Assembly: GCA_945869755.1 (NCBI GenBank)
Contig: CAMBPW010000053.1
Span: 1 to 6,516 of the forward strand
Direction of reading: 5' to 3'
Source: an uncultured Gemella sp.
GTDB taxonomy: Bacteria > Bacillota > Bacilli > Staphylococcales > Gemellaceae
DNA length: 6,516 nt
In this document: piece by piece, positions 6,466 to 6,516 of the stretch
How the letters are laid out: every line of letters starts with the position of its first letter
How positions within the stretch are numbered: position 1 is the stretch's first letter
Notes under the pieces: generated by a model
Told to the model about the DNA's origin: nothing
The model's input: the letters and a program-made list of their open reading frames with translations, nothing else
Databases searched by the model: none
Translations under genes and position numbers: made by a program

Positions 6466-6516
6466 GTGATGACCCCAATTAATTGGACATAAAAATTAAA
6501 TATTAGTATTGGACAT
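6465..6516. mobile_element. End of an IS3-family (IS150-like) insertion sequence, cut by the window edge
   Basis: From 6465 the sequence reads TGTGATGACCCC, then AATTAATTGGACA to 6489. This has the length and layout of IS150-group terminal repeats, which start with TG, carry GACCCC about seven bases in and end with TTGGACA after 25 bases. The nine-base ATTGGACAT recurs 26 bases further on (6508-6516). No coding sequence for a transposase lies inside the window, so orientation, completeness and target duplication cannot be read here. Assignment rests on recalled terminal-repeat patterns of the family. Confidence 0.7.
6482..6516 (+). repeat. Nine-base direct repeat in the insertion-sequence end
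   Basis: ATTGGACAT occurs at 6482-6490 and again at 6508-6516, 26 bases apart start to start and thus on roughly the same face of the helix. The first copy is the inner part of the terminal repeat. Repeated copies near a transposon end are often transposase-binding sites; that role is inferred here. Confidence 0.6.

Overview
This AT-rich window (low-GC Firmicutes style, with AGGAG-type ribosome binding sites and TATAAT promoters) carries five complete or nearly complete housekeeping-type genes, one gene cut by the window's left edge, and the tip of an insertion sequence at the right edge. The protein sequences look like Bacilli of the Gemella/Staphylococcus kind: a Staphylococcus-like D-Ala-D-Ala ligase, a neighbouring MurF, and a staphylococcal-type thermonuclease. 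Gemella is my best guess for the genus, from base composition and overall resemblance only; I could not run a search.

Left arm, minus strand (1-1222): prmA (ribosomal protein L11 methyltransferase) is followed 33 bases downstream by the N-terminal 84 codons of purB (adenylosuccinate lyase), which runs off the window. No terminator is visible between them, so they probably share a transcript. The 161-base divergent region (1223-1383) holds a promoter for prmA on the minus strand and one for uvrB on the plus strand.

Right arm, plus strand (1384-6440): uvrB (excinuclease subunit B, apparently starting at a TTG codon) stands alone. After a short gap with an extended -10 promoter enclosed in an imperfect palindrome comes a tight three-gene unit: ddl, murF (9 bases after ddl) and a membrane-anchored thermonuclease gene (overlapping murF by 8 bases). 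Ddl makes D-Ala-D-Ala and MurF adds that dipeptide to the UDP-MurNAc-tripeptide, so these two catalyse consecutive steps of peptidoglycan precursor synthesis. The nuclease has no obvious part in that pathway.

Right edge (6441-6516): the A-tract and stem of what looks like the operon's rho-independent terminator break off at the first bases of an IS3-family (IS150-like) terminal repeat, so an insertion sequence seems to have landed inside the terminator. No transposase coding sequence lies within the window. I see no convincing undescribed system here. The points most worth checking are the interrupted terminator, the nuclease inside the ddl-murF operon, the palindrome around the ddl promoter and the TTG start of uvrB.
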